NCBI GenBank assembly: GCA_024280855.1
Contig: JAJRPG010000054.1
Span: forward strand, 1 to 64,000
DNA from: Planctomycetota bacterium
GTDB lineage: Bacteria; Planctomycetota; Phycisphaerae; UBA1845
Direction: 5' to 3'
Length of the DNA stretch: 64,000 nucleotides
Shown: positions 1-8,867 of the stretch, piece after piece
Numbering within the stretch: position 1 is the first letter of the stretch
Layout: the number at the start of each line of letters is the position of its first letter
The notes under the pieces: generated by a model
What the model was told of the DNA's origin: nothing
What the model saw: only the letters and a program-made list of their open reading frames with translations
Databases searched by the model: none
Program-made: the position numbers and the translations under genes

Positions 1-164
1 CGTTATCACCAGATAATGTAAATCACCCAACTCAGCCATGAAATGTGTCGATTTAAGAGATAACCAGGTTCGCGGAATGACGTCATGTGCGTACGGATTG
101 TGCATATCACGGGCAGTCAAAATCAGGCGAACTGGCTTATACCGATTCGGGGGAGCTGTTTGTA

Positions 165-1214
165 ATGGGAATATGGGATAAATTCTGGTCGTGGATGACT
201 GACGAATCACCGAGTCAGGCTACACCCCAACAAAAAGCTACGTCTACAGCCACTCTTGCGAATCCGGAGGCTGAAGGGGAGAGTTGCGACGCCGAAAATG
301 ACATTCTCTGGTGGCAACCATCCGGTGACACATTAACGCAATTAGCTGGTATTCCAATACCAGAGCTTACCCCGGAAGCGGTGGCCATTGAAAACCTTCT
401 CGTTTCTTACTTCGATGGTCATGACCTGAATATGCCGCCTCTTTCGCATGTCACGGAGCGCGTACTGAAGCTTTTACGCAGCAAAAAATCAAGCATGGCT
501 AAAATCTCGGAGACTCTTTCCGAAGACCCTGTCCTCGCGGCCTCCATCCTGCGCATGGCGAACTGTCCCCTTTACCGAGGGCTTAGCAAAATAACGGCGG
601 TCACGCCAGCGGCTACCCGGCTTGGCGCTAAAGCGGTCAACACGCTGATGATGCACGAGTCGCTACGCTCTACGATGTTCCCAGGAAACAAGGGCAACGA
701 AACGAATATGGCTGAAAGATTATGGTCACGCTCGCTCGTCTCAGCTCATGTGATGCGGGCACTGTCGAGGTTTACCAAAGTCGATGAGGAAGATGCCTAC
801 TTGCTGGGCTTGCTGCACGACATTGGCTGCGTGGTTGTACTCCGAATTATTCTAAATGATAAAACTGTCAGCAGCTTTGACCCCGACGAAAACACTTTTG
901 AATACTTGTGCGCAGAATGCCATCAGGAATTCGGCGAACTCATCGCCACCGAATGGAACCTGCCCGACGACGTTAAAGCTATCATCACGGACCATCATTC
1001 GTTCCCCAGCGATGAAGACCCTTTGCGTATGCAACGCCTTCAGCTTCAACTCACTGACATGATCGTGTCCTTGCAACACTTTAAGCCGTTTTACCCCTAC
1101 GACCTTCTAAACACTGACGTGGTTAAGGCACTAAACCTCAACACGCAGCCTAACTTCGTGTCTTTCCTTGAGAACGTGCCAAGCATCATCGACGATGCTT
1201 TCGCATCATTTTAG
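165..1214 (+). CDS. HDOD domain signalling protein
   Basis: A 349-residue cytoplasmic protein. After a variable acidic N-terminus of about 85 residues comes a typical HDOD domain, with the segment reading MPPLSHVTERVLKLL, then SILRMAN, then the HD-like LLGLLHDIG and a later ITDHHSFP. HDOD proteins are usually non-catalytic relatives of HD phosphohydrolases that work in signalling, motility or cell-cycle regulation; the partner here is unknown. The reading frame is open from 87, but I prefer the ATG at 165 because a GGGGGAG ribosome site lies about eight bases before it and the extra 26 residues look unstructured. It stands alone: the next gene is convergent. Family call is firm, role is not. 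Confidence 0.85.
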   Translation: MGIWDKFWSWMTDESPSQATPQQKATSTATLANPEAEGESCDAENDILWWQPSGDTLTQLAGIPIPELTPEAVAIENLLVSYFDGHDLNMPPLSHVTERVLKLLRSKKSSMAKISETLSEDPVLAASILRMANCPLYRGLSKITAVTPAATRLGAKAVNTLMMHESLRSTMFPGNKGNETNMAERLWSRSLVSAHVMRALSRFTKVDEEDAYLLGLLHDIGCVVVLRIILNDKTVSSFDPDENTFEYLCAECHQEFGELIATEWNLPDDVKAIITDHHSFPSDEDPLRMQRLQLQLTDMIVSLQHFKPFYPYDLLNTDVVKALNLNTQPNFVSFLENVPSIIDDAFASF

Positions 1215-1259
1215 GATTGTACTTAACCACACGCCGATGCCAGGCGTCTCGCAACGAAA

Positions 1260-1973
1260 CTACGAGGCTACAGATAGCGGTGCTTTACGGGTCGCCTTTG
1301 AATCCTCAGCTTTGGCCTTCTGCTGCAGCGGCTGCGCGGCGTCTTTTTTCGTAGCGTGAATAAACTTCGATGGCGCACGCTCCACAGCTTTGCGCCACGC
1401 ACGACGCTCAGCCCGGGTCATCAAATCTGAAAGCTTGGGACGCATCCGCGCCGCCTTGGTACGGTCCCACGCATCCTGCAGGCCAGTGTCATCATGACAT
1501 AACCCATCGTCCATCAGGCGTGTGAGTATACGAAACATGACGTATCCCATCTCAGGCGTGATTAGCTCTAAACGAATCTCCCGATATAAACGATCCATAG
1601 CCTGACCAACGGCGTGGCGAGACGTCAATTTTTTCAGATACCCGTCAGGCATGCGCGTTAAAGAACGCCGGTGACGCTTTTCCGGGTCTTGTCGGCTAAG
1701 CTTTCGCTTGGCGATGATAGCGGGATCATGAAAAACACAGAAATCGCAGTTTCCGCGTACTTTACCCAGACACCGCGTACCGTCTTTTTTCCGCGCCCGG
1801 CATTGTTGATCAAAAGGTAGACGCTGATTACCGCCAGCTAGATTGCTTGGCTCTGCCCCGGATGGAGACTGAGCAGACGGTCGCGCATTAAGCATTTCCC
1901 AAAACAGCATCGCTATGCCTCCCAACACGCAGCGATATACAGCTACGCGAAAGTGACTTCTGCCACGCGACAT
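1260..1973 (-). CDS. hypothetical protein with small CxnCxnCxxCxxxH cysteine cluster
   Basis: No precise family recognised. At about residues 57-82 it has the pattern QCRARKKDGTRC followed by CDFCVFHD, which resembles the short zinc-binding cysteine/histidine knuckle found in many small bacterial and phage-associated proteins of the type C-x-A-x-(x)-x-G-x-x-C...C-x-x-H. The rest is rich in Arg and Lys with a helical middle (DRLYREIRLELITPEMG) and a basic tail, so nucleic-acid contact is plausible but inferred. Two starts are possible: 1973 (AAGGAAGG directly before it) or 1910 (GGGAGG seven bases before it, 216 residues); the latter has the better spacing. It is convergent with the HDOD gene. 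Confidence 0.6.
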   Translation of the reverse strand: MSRGRSHFRVAVYRCVLGGIAMLFWEMLNARPSAQSPSGAEPSNLAGGNQRLPFDQQCRARKKDGTRCLGKVRGNCDFCVFHDPAIIAKRKLSRQDPEKRHRRSLTRMPDGYLKKLTSRHAVGQAMDRLYREIRLELITPEMGYVMFRILTRLMDDGLCHDDTGLQDAWDRTKAARMRPKLSDLMTRAERRAWRKAVERAPSKFIHATKKDAAQPLQQKAKAEDSKATRKAPLSVAS

Positions 1974-2351
1974 CCTTCCTTGAAAAGTCGAGTGGAATGA
2001 GATTTTACATCAAATACAAACGCCATCAGCAGCCAATCATCCGTTGATTCACCGCAACAGCTCTGTCAAACTATAGTCGCCTCCTAGAAGTGCCGTAACT
2101 ACGGCACTCACCGGTCTAGGAATTCAAAAAAACACCTATAAGGCCACTCAGTCACTTTCATTTTACAAAATCTTTCAACAACGACAAGCGAAATTGATAA
2201 ATTCCCCATTCATTCATCATGCGCGCGGCCTTACACACATACACAATCGGCCATAAACTCAGCACAGTAACAAGGTTGCAACGAACAAGGATAAAATGTC
2301 ACAGAGGCAGACTAGGTAAGCAGGCTAATCTCGAAACTTTTTTGTAAAGCA
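1974..2351. other. intergenic region with one palindrome
   Basis: Gene-free stretch between two leftward genes. It is AT-richer than its surroundings and carries a 20-base palindrome at 2089-2108, listed separately. I see no RNA gene or convincing coding frame. Confidence 0.5.
2089..2108. promoter_or_regulatory. 20-bp palindrome, possible operator
   Basis: Arms AGTGCCGTA and TACGGCACT are perfect inverted repeats with a two-base centre. It lies about 116 bases upstream of the leftward gene starting at 1973. The short spacer suits a dimeric regulator better than a terminator, and no T-run follows. Function is inferred. Confidence 0.35.
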
Positions 2352-2855
2352 TTAGGTCTTTGGCGACGACGTTTGCGATTCTTTTTTCGCAGCGTATTCG
2401 CCCATCACCTCGTCAAATACTTTACCGTTATTTACGACCAGAATATATTCACGCGTCAGTAAAAAGACATGACAAGCCAGCACGACCATCGCAGCGACAA
2501 GGTGCATTCGTGCGGGAAGTCCATCACGCCAATGCACTGCCCCCGAAGCAGTTCCCAACACAACGCTCGCAAAAATTCCGCCTAAGCAATACGTCATTGA
2601 ACGCTTCAAACTTTTCACCTCAGCCATGCGATCAAGGCCCATATGGCCAAGGTGCATCGCCTGGGCCATCATTTTTCCTGTCACTGTAAAATAAGTGAAA
2701 GTGATTACCTGAACCAGAGCGCTAACCATCAACGCGAATACCGCGAGCAACACATGGCGGTCCGGTGTTTCATCAGGCTTGAGCAAACCCAACGCAGCCA
2801 CACCGAAAAAAACGATGAGGTTGCTAACCGCAAGACATGTAAAAACCCTGGCCAT
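2352..2855 (-). CDS. small four-helix membrane protein, unknown function
   Basis: A 167-residue integral membrane protein with four hydrophobic spans at roughly residues 3-24, 35-58, 87-109 and 117-140. A cytoplasmic-looking loop between spans 2 and 3 contains GHMGLDRMAEVKSLKRS. The C-terminus is short and polar (EYAAKKESQTSS). I do not recognise a family or any catalytic motif. It reads in the same direction as the TPR-like lipoprotein gene upstream, with a 47-base gap, so the two may be co-transcribed. The coding call is supported by the regular hydrophobic pattern. Confidence 0.6.
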   Translation of the reverse strand: MARVFTCLAVSNLIVFFGVAALGLLKPDETPDRHVLLAVFALMVSALVQVITFTYFTVTGKMMAQAMHLGHMGLDRMAEVKSLKRSMTYCLGGIFASVVLGTASGAVHWRDGLPARMHLVAAMVVLACHVFLLTREYILVVNNGKVFDEVMGEYAAKKESQTSSPKT

Positions 2856-2902
2856 AACGTCGCTGCGAGATCAAGCTAACAAGCAGGTCTGCGCCTTTGC
2901 TG

Positions 2903-3748
2903 CTATCGAATAGCATTAGCTGATAAGTGTTTTTTGGTTATCTCGTCAATACGACGAACGGCAAAACGCACATTACCCTCGTGGGCGGACTCTTTAGCAA
3001 TGACCGCTTGATAAAGTTCCAAAGCCAAGTCTCTATCGTGCAAACGGTAATCATAGACGACTGCCGCCTGGAACCTAGCGGGATGCGGTGTCTCAGGATT
3101 CCACGCCCAGGCCCGTTCATACCACTTCACCGCCAGCGTTTCCTGGTCAGGCAGATATTCCTTATGGATTTCGCCACAATAAAATGCGGCGTCATCAATT
3201 TGATCGCTATTGGGATACGTTTCAATTAAATCTCGGAAAACTCCCGCAGCTTGCACCATTAAATCTCGACGGAATAAACCCGGCACGCCATGCCCGCCAC
3301 GCTTCATTAAATCAAGCCCTTTAGCTAGCAGTGCATCAGCCTCTGGGATACTCGTGTCTGCTCGCAACTGATCTGACGGAATCTCAGCATCCATCAAGAA
3401 TCGAAATGCTTTGACTGATTTTAATCCGTCAATCTCAAACGCAGCCCACTTAGCCTTTTCGGAATAACCTTGCACTTCATAGTAGTCATGCAATCGGCCT
3501 AGGCTCTCATGGTACTTCGCTCTGTAGTCAGCCATATTCTCTACGAGATCAACCTCGCGTTCATCAGCTATTGTAATATCAACTGCCTTACTCGATTGAG
3601 TGGACGCGAGCAGGACCGGCATTTTGATAGCCGGCGTTGTTCGTGAATGTCGGTCTCGATACACACCGTCAACATTGCAGCCAGTCGCCGCTACGCAAGC
3701 GGCAGCTATCACGGCAAACATCACTCGATTACTCTGTGTTGTGTTCAT
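2903..3748 (-). CDS. TPR-like lipoprotein
   Basis: A 281-residue predicted lipoprotein. The signal peptide runs to a lipobox-like AATGC with the acylated Cys near residue 24. The C-terminal half has helical repeats of TPR type (MVQAAGVFRDLIETYPNSD, then KWYERAWAWNP, then RDLALELYQAVIA), similar to the repeat region of tol-pal/YbgF or BamD-like outer-membrane accessory proteins. That similarity is in fold style only, so I do not assign a role in assembly. It is followed closely by a small membrane protein gene on the same strand. Confidence 0.65.
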   Translation of the reverse strand: MNTTQSNRVMFAVIAAACVAATGCNVDGVYRDRHSRTTPAIKMPVLLASTQSSKAVDITIADEREVDLVENMADYRAKYHESLGRLHDYYEVQGYSEKAKWAAFEIDGLKSVKAFRFLMDAEIPSDQLRADTSIPEADALLAKGLDLMKRGGHGVPGLFRRDLMVQAAGVFRDLIETYPNSDQIDDAAFYCGEIHKEYLPDQETLAVKWYERAWAWNPETPHPARFQAAVVYDYRLHDRDLALELYQAVIAKESAHEGNVRFAVRRIDEITKKHLSANAIR

Positions 3749-3905
3749 GGCTAATTCCCAGCCTCGCTATTAAGGATTTGTGACTCCGTTCCCCGCGCTA
3801 CATCTCTGACCTCATTACACCCTCGGCCAACGATCATGTCAACGCGAAAAAGCCTACAAAAACTGGCCTTTCAACACTTCACAAACAACTCACAGATTCC
3901 GCCGC

Positions 3906-4634
3906 CTACCACTGTGCCTCATCGAATATGCCCAATTTAGGCGCGGCTTTTGCGGGACGTGTTTTTATGATCGCCTGAGCGAGCGAGAGGTCCGCCCTGC
4001 TTGTGATTTTCAGATTCAGGGGACTCGAATTAACTACCGTCACCAAATGCCCCGTCTGCTCTACCACCTGAGCGTCATCGGTTACATTCGCCCCTTCCGC
4101 AAGCTTGGCGTAGGCATCAACCAAAATCGATTTGAGAAAAACCTGCGGCGTCTGGGCTTCGTACAAATTGTCACGAGATACGGTTTCTTCAATTCCACCC
4201 TGGCCCATACGTTTGAGTGTGCCGGTTAGTGGCGTCGCAAGAATCGCAGCACCACTTTTAACCGCTTCAGCAAATACGTCGCTAATCATCGCTTCGGTCA
4301 CACAAGGACGAGCGGCATCATGTACCGCTATGTGCGTCGCGTCCTCGCTTACACGCTCAATGGCGTTTTGAACGGTCTGCCAGCGCTCCGCGCCACCTTC
4401 AACCAGATTCACGCCCATAAAACCCAAATTCGCGCCAAACTTGGATTTCATTTCGTCCATATCTTCCGGTGCGACGGCAAGTATCGTCTGACACACATCG
4501 TCACGTCGCGTAAAAGGCTCTAACGATCGCAAAAACAACGGCCGGCCATCAAGCTTAGCGAACGTTTTTTTCTCTTTGCCGCCAAAGCGTTCACTCTTTC
4601 CCGCAGCCACAATAATCACCGAAAACTTGCTCAT
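3906..4634 (-). CDS. ispD: 2-C-methyl-D-erythritol 4-phosphate cytidylyltransferase
   Basis: The enzyme transfers CMP from CTP to methylerythritol phosphate in the MEP isoprenoid pathway. The N-terminus SVIIVAAGKSERFGG is the nucleotide-binding loop of the family. Further family blocks are HDAARPCV, RDNLYEAQTPQVF and NVTDDAQVVE, and the C-terminal LNLKITSRADLSLAQAI closes the domain. Length (242 residues) is normal, with a short extra tail ending DEAQW. I start at the ATG at 4634, preceded by GGGAGAG, rather than the GTG one codon earlier. It sits 26 bases downstream of the PIN-TRAM gene, an arrangement known from yacL-ispD in Firmicutes. Confidence 0.93.
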   Translation of the reverse strand: MSKFSVIIVAAGKSERFGGKEKKTFAKLDGRPLFLRSLEPFTRRDDVCQTILAVAPEDMDEMKSKFGANLGFMGVNLVEGGAERWQTVQNAIERVSEDATHIAVHDAARPCVTEAMISDVFAEAVKSGAAILATPLTGTLKRMGQGGIEETVSRDNLYEAQTPQVFLKSILVDAYAKLAEGANVTDDAQVVEQTGHLVTVVNSSPLNLKITSRADLSLAQAIIKTRPAKAAPKLGIFDEAQW

Positions 4635-4660
4635 CACAACTCTCCCTACCTTCAGGCAAA

Positions 4661-5788
4661 TTACGCATTACGTCGTTCTGGGCTACCGTCCAAACGGCCA
4701 AATATCATGCGCCCCGCAGATGTCTGCAATACGCTGGTCACACCTAGCTGAACGGTATCGCCAATTCGCTCCCTACCACCTTCCACAACGACCATCGTAC
4801 CGTCGTCGAGATAACCAATCCCCTGCCCAGACTCTTCGCCCGGTTTTACAATTTTGATAGCCATCCCCTCACCGGGAAGCACTACCGGCTTGAGCGCACT
4901 AGCAAGGTCATTGATATTTATCACGACGACGCCACGAAGCTGCGCGACTTTGTTCAAATTAAAATCGTTCGTAACAACCTTGCCGTCCAACTGTTGGGCG
5001 AGGTCAACCAGCATCTCATCAACGCCGGCATCTGGAGCGCTTCGTTCCGGCTTGACCTCAAGTATCCTGATATCCACTTTTTCATTGGTCTGTAGCTTAT
5101 TCAGCATATCCAGCCCTCGCCGGCCTCGAATGCGTTTGAGCTTGTCGTTGCTATCTGCAATGGTCTGCAACTCCTGCAACACAAATCTTGGCACAATCAT
5201 TTCCGCATCAAAAATTTTCGTATCAGCAATATCCGCGATGCGGCCATCAACAATCGCGGAGGTATCTAAAACCATAGGCCGAGAGCCTTTGGTCTGTTTG
5301 GTGAACTCCACATAGGGAATGACAAAGCGAACATCATCCTTGGTTTGCATGATAAAACTGACCGCCATGTAACAGCACACGACCCCCAGCGCCAGCTTAA
5401 TCGCACTCACGACCGAAACCGAGCCGGGATTATCCATATCAATCGCACCGGCATTAGCCTCAGCCAGTAGGTCAATCACCAGAGACAAGCCATAGGCCAC
5501 GACCATGCCGACGACAAGCCCGAAAAACAAACCAGAAATCGCCGAGAGCGACTTGCGTGGCATAAAAACATCCATCGCAATCACAATCAGCGCCGTTCCG
5601 GCAAAAGCTAACATAATCAGGTCACGATGGTCCGATAGCTGCTTGGATAGCAATCGCTCTTCCGAAGCCAGATTCCAGCCGACCGCTATCAACACGAGCG
5701 CGAAAACAACGCGCAGTATGAGAAGAAATAACATGCTCGACCTGGCGGCATGTGCGCGATCAGAAACGCTAATTGGTGCATCACTCAT
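4661..5788 (-). CDS. YacL-like PIN and TRAM domain membrane protein
   Basis: A 375-residue protein with four hydrophobic spans in the first 150 residues, then a PIN domain (VLDTSAIVDGRIADI, later VDEMLVDLAQQLDGKVVTND with the acidic metal ligands) and a C-terminal TRAM domain (about residues 300-362). PIN domains are Mg-dependent RNases and TRAM binds RNA, so a membrane-tethered RNA nuclease is the likely activity, though the natural substrate of this family is not settled. AAGGA lies seven bases before the ATG. It is the first gene of a two-gene unit with ispD. Confidence 0.88.
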   Translation of the reverse strand: MSDAPISVSDRAHAARSSMLFLLILRVVFALVLIAVGWNLASEERLLSKQLSDHRDLIMLAFAGTALIVIAMDVFMPRKSLSAISGLFFGLVVGMVVAYGLSLVIDLLAEANAGAIDMDNPGSVSVVSAIKLALGVVCCYMAVSFIMQTKDDVRFVIPYVEFTKQTKGSRPMVLDTSAIVDGRIADIADTKIFDAEMIVPRFVLQELQTIADSNDKLKRIRGRRGLDMLNKLQTNEKVDIRILEVKPERSAPDAGVDEMLVDLAQQLDGKVVTNDFNLNKVAQLRGVVVININDLASALKPVVLPGEGMAIKIVKPGEESGQGIGYLDDGTMVVVEGGRERIGDTVQLGVTSVLQTSAGRMIFGRLDGSPERRNA

Positions 5789-5942
5789 TATGTATCCTTA
5801 GTTATAAACATCTCTCGTATAATCAATCTCAGTATTATTCCGTTCCCGTATCCTATCGAGTATAGCCTTGATACATCTTGTATCAACGAAATGTAGCTAA
5901 AAACATCGTTTCTCGCCACAAAACGGGGGGAAAGCTGCCTAC

Positions 5943-7505
5943 ATGACCGAGCTTAGCCAACGTCAATCAGATATCTCGACAACACTGGGCAAGAGGCGCT
6001 CGCCGCCATACTGTGTACTATGCCAACCTCGCGAACGGTATCTCGATCAAACTGAAAGATCGAACGTGTTGCGACGACTAACGCCCCTGGTAAATGATAT
6101 GGCCGACGCCCCTTCGGGTTCTAAAAATAGCGACCAACCAAGCGAGTCGAAATCGTCGGCTATTGTCTCCGCCCCTATCCGCCGCACCCTCTTCATCCTG
6201 GCTATCCCCGTCCTGGGCGAGCAAATGCTCAACGCGGCTGTCGGGACTTTTGACGTTTTTCTCGCAGGCCGACTTAGCCACACCGCGACCTCAGCTATCG
6301 GACTTGGCGCTTACGTCGCCTGGCTGGGTTCTATGATAGCTATGCTAGTCGGGACCGGCACGACAGCGCTCGTCTCTCGCTTCGAGGGTGCGGGCGACCA
6401 CGAACAAGCCAATCGTTTCGCCAACCAGTCCATCACCCTCGCAGCTATTGTAGGCCTGGGCATTTTTCTATTCATCTACTCCCTCGCCCCGTGGTTTGCC
6501 CACTACTGCCGCATGACCGGCGAGGCCTACACGATTACCGTGAACTATCTGCGTTTCGACGCTATCGGATTATTCTTCCTTTGCATCACACTCGTCGGCA
6601 GCGCCGCCCTTCGCGGGTTGGGCAATATGCGAACGCCCATGCTTATTTTCACGGCTATCAATTTGGTGAACATGCTCGTTTCTTACTTGCTCGTTTTTGG
6701 ACCCGGACCAATACCGAAGCTTGGCGTGACCGGCATCGTAGTGGGGACCGTTACCGCCCAATGTCTTGGGGCTATGTTGATGATAACCGTCCTTGCCCGA
6801 GGAACCACAGGGATCGAACTTCAAGCCCCCTTACTCAAACTTCGCAAGCTGGACGTGAAGCGCATACTCAACATCGGAACCCCTGCGGCTGCGGATGGCA
6901 TGATCATGTGGTCAGGACATTTTGTTTTCCTGGCTATTATCTCTCGTTTAGCTGCGCCACAGGAAAGCCAAATTCTTTTCGCCGCTCACATTGTAGCTAT
7001 TCGCGTCGAAGCTATCACTTATCTCCCCGCCGTCGCCTGGTCCACGGCTACGGCGACGATGATTGGCCAGTCGCTCGGCGCAGCTAACATCGACCGCGCC
7101 CGACGCATCGCTCACGAAGCCGTTTTTCAATGCGGCATTCTGTCATTGGCTGTCGCAGCTTTTTTCTACTTCGGTGCAGACCTGATTTACAATGTGATGA
7201 GCACCGACGAAAAAGTTCGTCTAGCCGGAGCGGATTCCTTCAGATACTTAGCATTTCTACAACCCATACTCGTCGTAGCTATCATTTACATCTGGGCGTT
7301 ACGCGGGTCCGGCGACACAAGATATCCGCTGCTAATCACCATAGTTGGCGTCAACATCCGTATCCTAACGGGCTATGTCTGCGGCATCGTATTAGAAGGC
7401 GGATTGCTCGGAGCTTGGATGGGCATGTTCGCCGACAACATATGGCGCGGGACTGCGGGACTCACGCGCTATTGCCGAGGGAAATGGGTTCATACGAAAG
7501 TCTAA
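5943..7505 (+). CDS. MATE family efflux transporter
   Basis: A 520-residue multidrug and toxin extrusion protein, with twelve hydrophobic spans beginning near residue 80. Family signatures include LAIPVLGEQMLNAAVGTFDV at the first helix, GLGAYVAWLGSMIAM, and the repeated half starting ILNIGTPAAADGM. These exporters expel cations or drugs using a Na+ or H+ gradient; the substrate cannot be read from sequence. The first 60 residues are polar and unlike the family, so translation may start at a later ATG (6099), but a G-rich ribosome site favours 5943. It is divergent from the PIN-TRAM gene. Confidence 0.9.
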   Translation: MTELSQRQSDISTTLGKRRSPPYCVLCQPRERYLDQTERSNVLRRLTPLVNDMADAPSGSKNSDQPSESKSSAIVSAPIRRTLFILAIPVLGEQMLNAAVGTFDVFLAGRLSHTATSAIGLGAYVAWLGSMIAMLVGTGTTALVSRFEGAGDHEQANRFANQSITLAAIVGLGIFLFIYSLAPWFAHYCRMTGEAYTITVNYLRFDAIGLFFLCITLVGSAALRGLGNMRTPMLIFTAINLVNMLVSYLLVFGPGPIPKLGVTGIVVGTVTAQCLGAMLMITVLARGTTGIELQAPLLKLRKLDVKRILNIGTPAAADGMIMWSGHFVFLAIISRLAAPQESQILFAAHIVAIRVEAITYLPAVAWSTATATMIGQSLGAANIDRARRIAHEAVFQCGILSLAVAAFFYFGADLIYNVMSTDEKVRLAGADSFRYLAFLQPILVVAIIYIWALRGSGDTRYPLLITIVGVNIRILTGYVCGIVLEGGLLGAWMGMFADNIWRGTAGLTRYCRGKWVHTKV

Positions 7506-8000
7506 TATCATAAAATGATATATGTGGCAGGCGGTTCAGCAGTCAACCCCGTGACACCGTGACTTCTCCCCGGAGCATCCGGGTTTATCCCTCATGATTG
7601 GCAGAATCGGGCTGCTGTGTTATGATGCACTGCTTGGATAGGTGTCGAAGCTCGTATTGCTACCCTACAATGCCGCGAATCGAATCACCTCACCCCGTAT
7701 GTACCGCCACATGAGCGACATATACCCGCAGGCTATGGTACCTGCCCTTAAGACGAACCGGCTATTGTATTCGTAGATAGTCGTGCCTGCGGATACACCG
7801 CGGAATCGGGGCGGTCCGTGACTCGCATCCTGCATCGTTGAAGGACGGTGGCCGCTGAATTTGGCCACTCCAGACTGTTCTGCACCCATCGTGTGATGGG
7901 AAATAGCTCTTCGTGTAAGATACAGGAACGGCTGGAGGAGGCTCGGCAGGACACGCAAATTACGGCCACGCTTTACATAAAAGAGAAGAAGGCAACCCAC
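7506..8000. other. intergenic region before lipid cassette
   Basis: About 495 bases without a convincing gene. A CCCGGA-gca-TCCGGG hairpin followed by TTTA lies near 7569-7587, perhaps a weak terminator for the MATE gene. Long frames exist on both strands in 7665-8033 but lack family features and overlap each other, so I treat them as chance. Confidence 0.45.
7569..7587 (+). terminator. possible weak terminator of MATE gene
   Basis: A six-base-pair GC-rich stem (CCCGGA / TCCGGG) with a three-base loop and a short TTTA tail, 64 bases after the MATE stop codon. The U-tract is too short for confidence. Confidence 0.3.
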
Positions 8001-8867
8001 ATGGTTAGAAAAAACGGTTCCAGGAGATATCATGGTAAAGAAAAGGTGTTGCCGTTGCTATTGGATTCATGTGATCCCGGCGATGGTTTGATTACCACGG
8101 CTCTTCTCTTGGCCGCTGGTGCAGGGACGCGTCTGCAGCCGCTGACGAACAAATCTCCAAAATGTCTAACTGAAGTGCATGGCATTCCCATTCTAAAAAG
8201 GCTTCTCTCTTGCCTGGTGGAGGAGGGTTTCAGGCGCTTGGTTGTTGTCGTCGGTTACCGCGACGCGCAAATCCGCGACTATCTGGAACGGCATTCATCC
8301 GGGCTTACGATTGACTTTGTGGACTGCCGTGAGTATGCGACGACGAACAACATCTACTCCCTTTGGCAGGCTCGTGAACAGATTCGAGAACCGTTCGTAT
8401 TAATCGAATCGGATTTGATATTTGATTCGCATCTGCTGGGCATGATGCGAATACGGGATCGTATCGCCGTTTCCCGCTTTCAGTCGCCCATGCTCGGTAC
8501 GACTGTCTCGATAAACGAGTTTGGGCGTGTTTTATCTTTCCGTGTCGGCTCCGATACCGGTGCCCCCGAATTGGGACATAAGACCGTCAATGTGTATAGC
8601 CTATCGAAGGCGACTTGGCTTGAGGTCGTCCGCCGGCTAGATCAGCGCATCGCCGCAGGTAAAGTGCATGACTACTACGAAGTCGTGTTCGCTGAAATGG
8701 TCTCCGAAGGTCAACTGGCGTTGCAATCGGTTCATTTTGACGAAGGACGCTGGTGCGAGATTGACACACTCGACGATCTCCGAACTGCCGAACAAATCTT
8801 TCTTGATCCGCGAGGTGCGTACGGACCACAGGTAGCGAAACATTCGCGCTCCCTGCGGGCATCATGA
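8001..8867 (+). CDS. CTP:phospho-head-group cytidylyltransferase (LicC/PntC/IPCT-like)
   Basis: A 288-residue nucleotidyltransferase. The binding loop LLLAAGAGTRLQPLT is at residues 35-49 with PKCL after it; TTNNIYSLWQA, the metal-binding ESDLIFD and a final WCEIDTLDDL follow. The NNIYS block is typical of enzymes that make CDP-choline, CDP-aminoethylphosphonate or CDP-inositol, not of ordinary sugar nucleotidyltransferases. I infer that it activates a phospho- or phosphono-alcohol with CTP. The frame is open from 7848, but the ATG at 8001 has GAGAAGAAGG at the right distance. Its stop overlaps the next start (ATGA), and the third gene is a CDP-alcohol phosphotransferase, which fits a CDP-activated product. 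Exact substrate is unknown. Confidence 0.8.
   Translation: MVRKNGSRRYHGKEKVLPLLLDSCDPGDGLITTALLLAAGAGTRLQPLTNKSPKCLTEVHGIPILKRLLSCLVEEGFRRLVVVVGYRDAQIRDYLERHSSGLTIDFVDCREYATTNNIYSLWQAREQIREPFVLIESDLIFDSHLLGMMRIRDRIAVSRFQSPMLGTTVSINEFGRVLSFRVGSDTGAPELGHKTVNVYSLSKATWLEVVRRLDQRIAAGKVHDYYEVVFAEMVSEGQLALQSVHFDEGRWCEIDTLDDLRTAEQIFLDPRGAYGPQVAKHSRSLRAS

Noticed and set aside
7665-8033. 122-codon leftward frame before the cytidylyltransferase gene
   Set aside because: It overlaps the ribosome site and start of the real gene, has no recognisable domain and looks like a GC-rich shadow.
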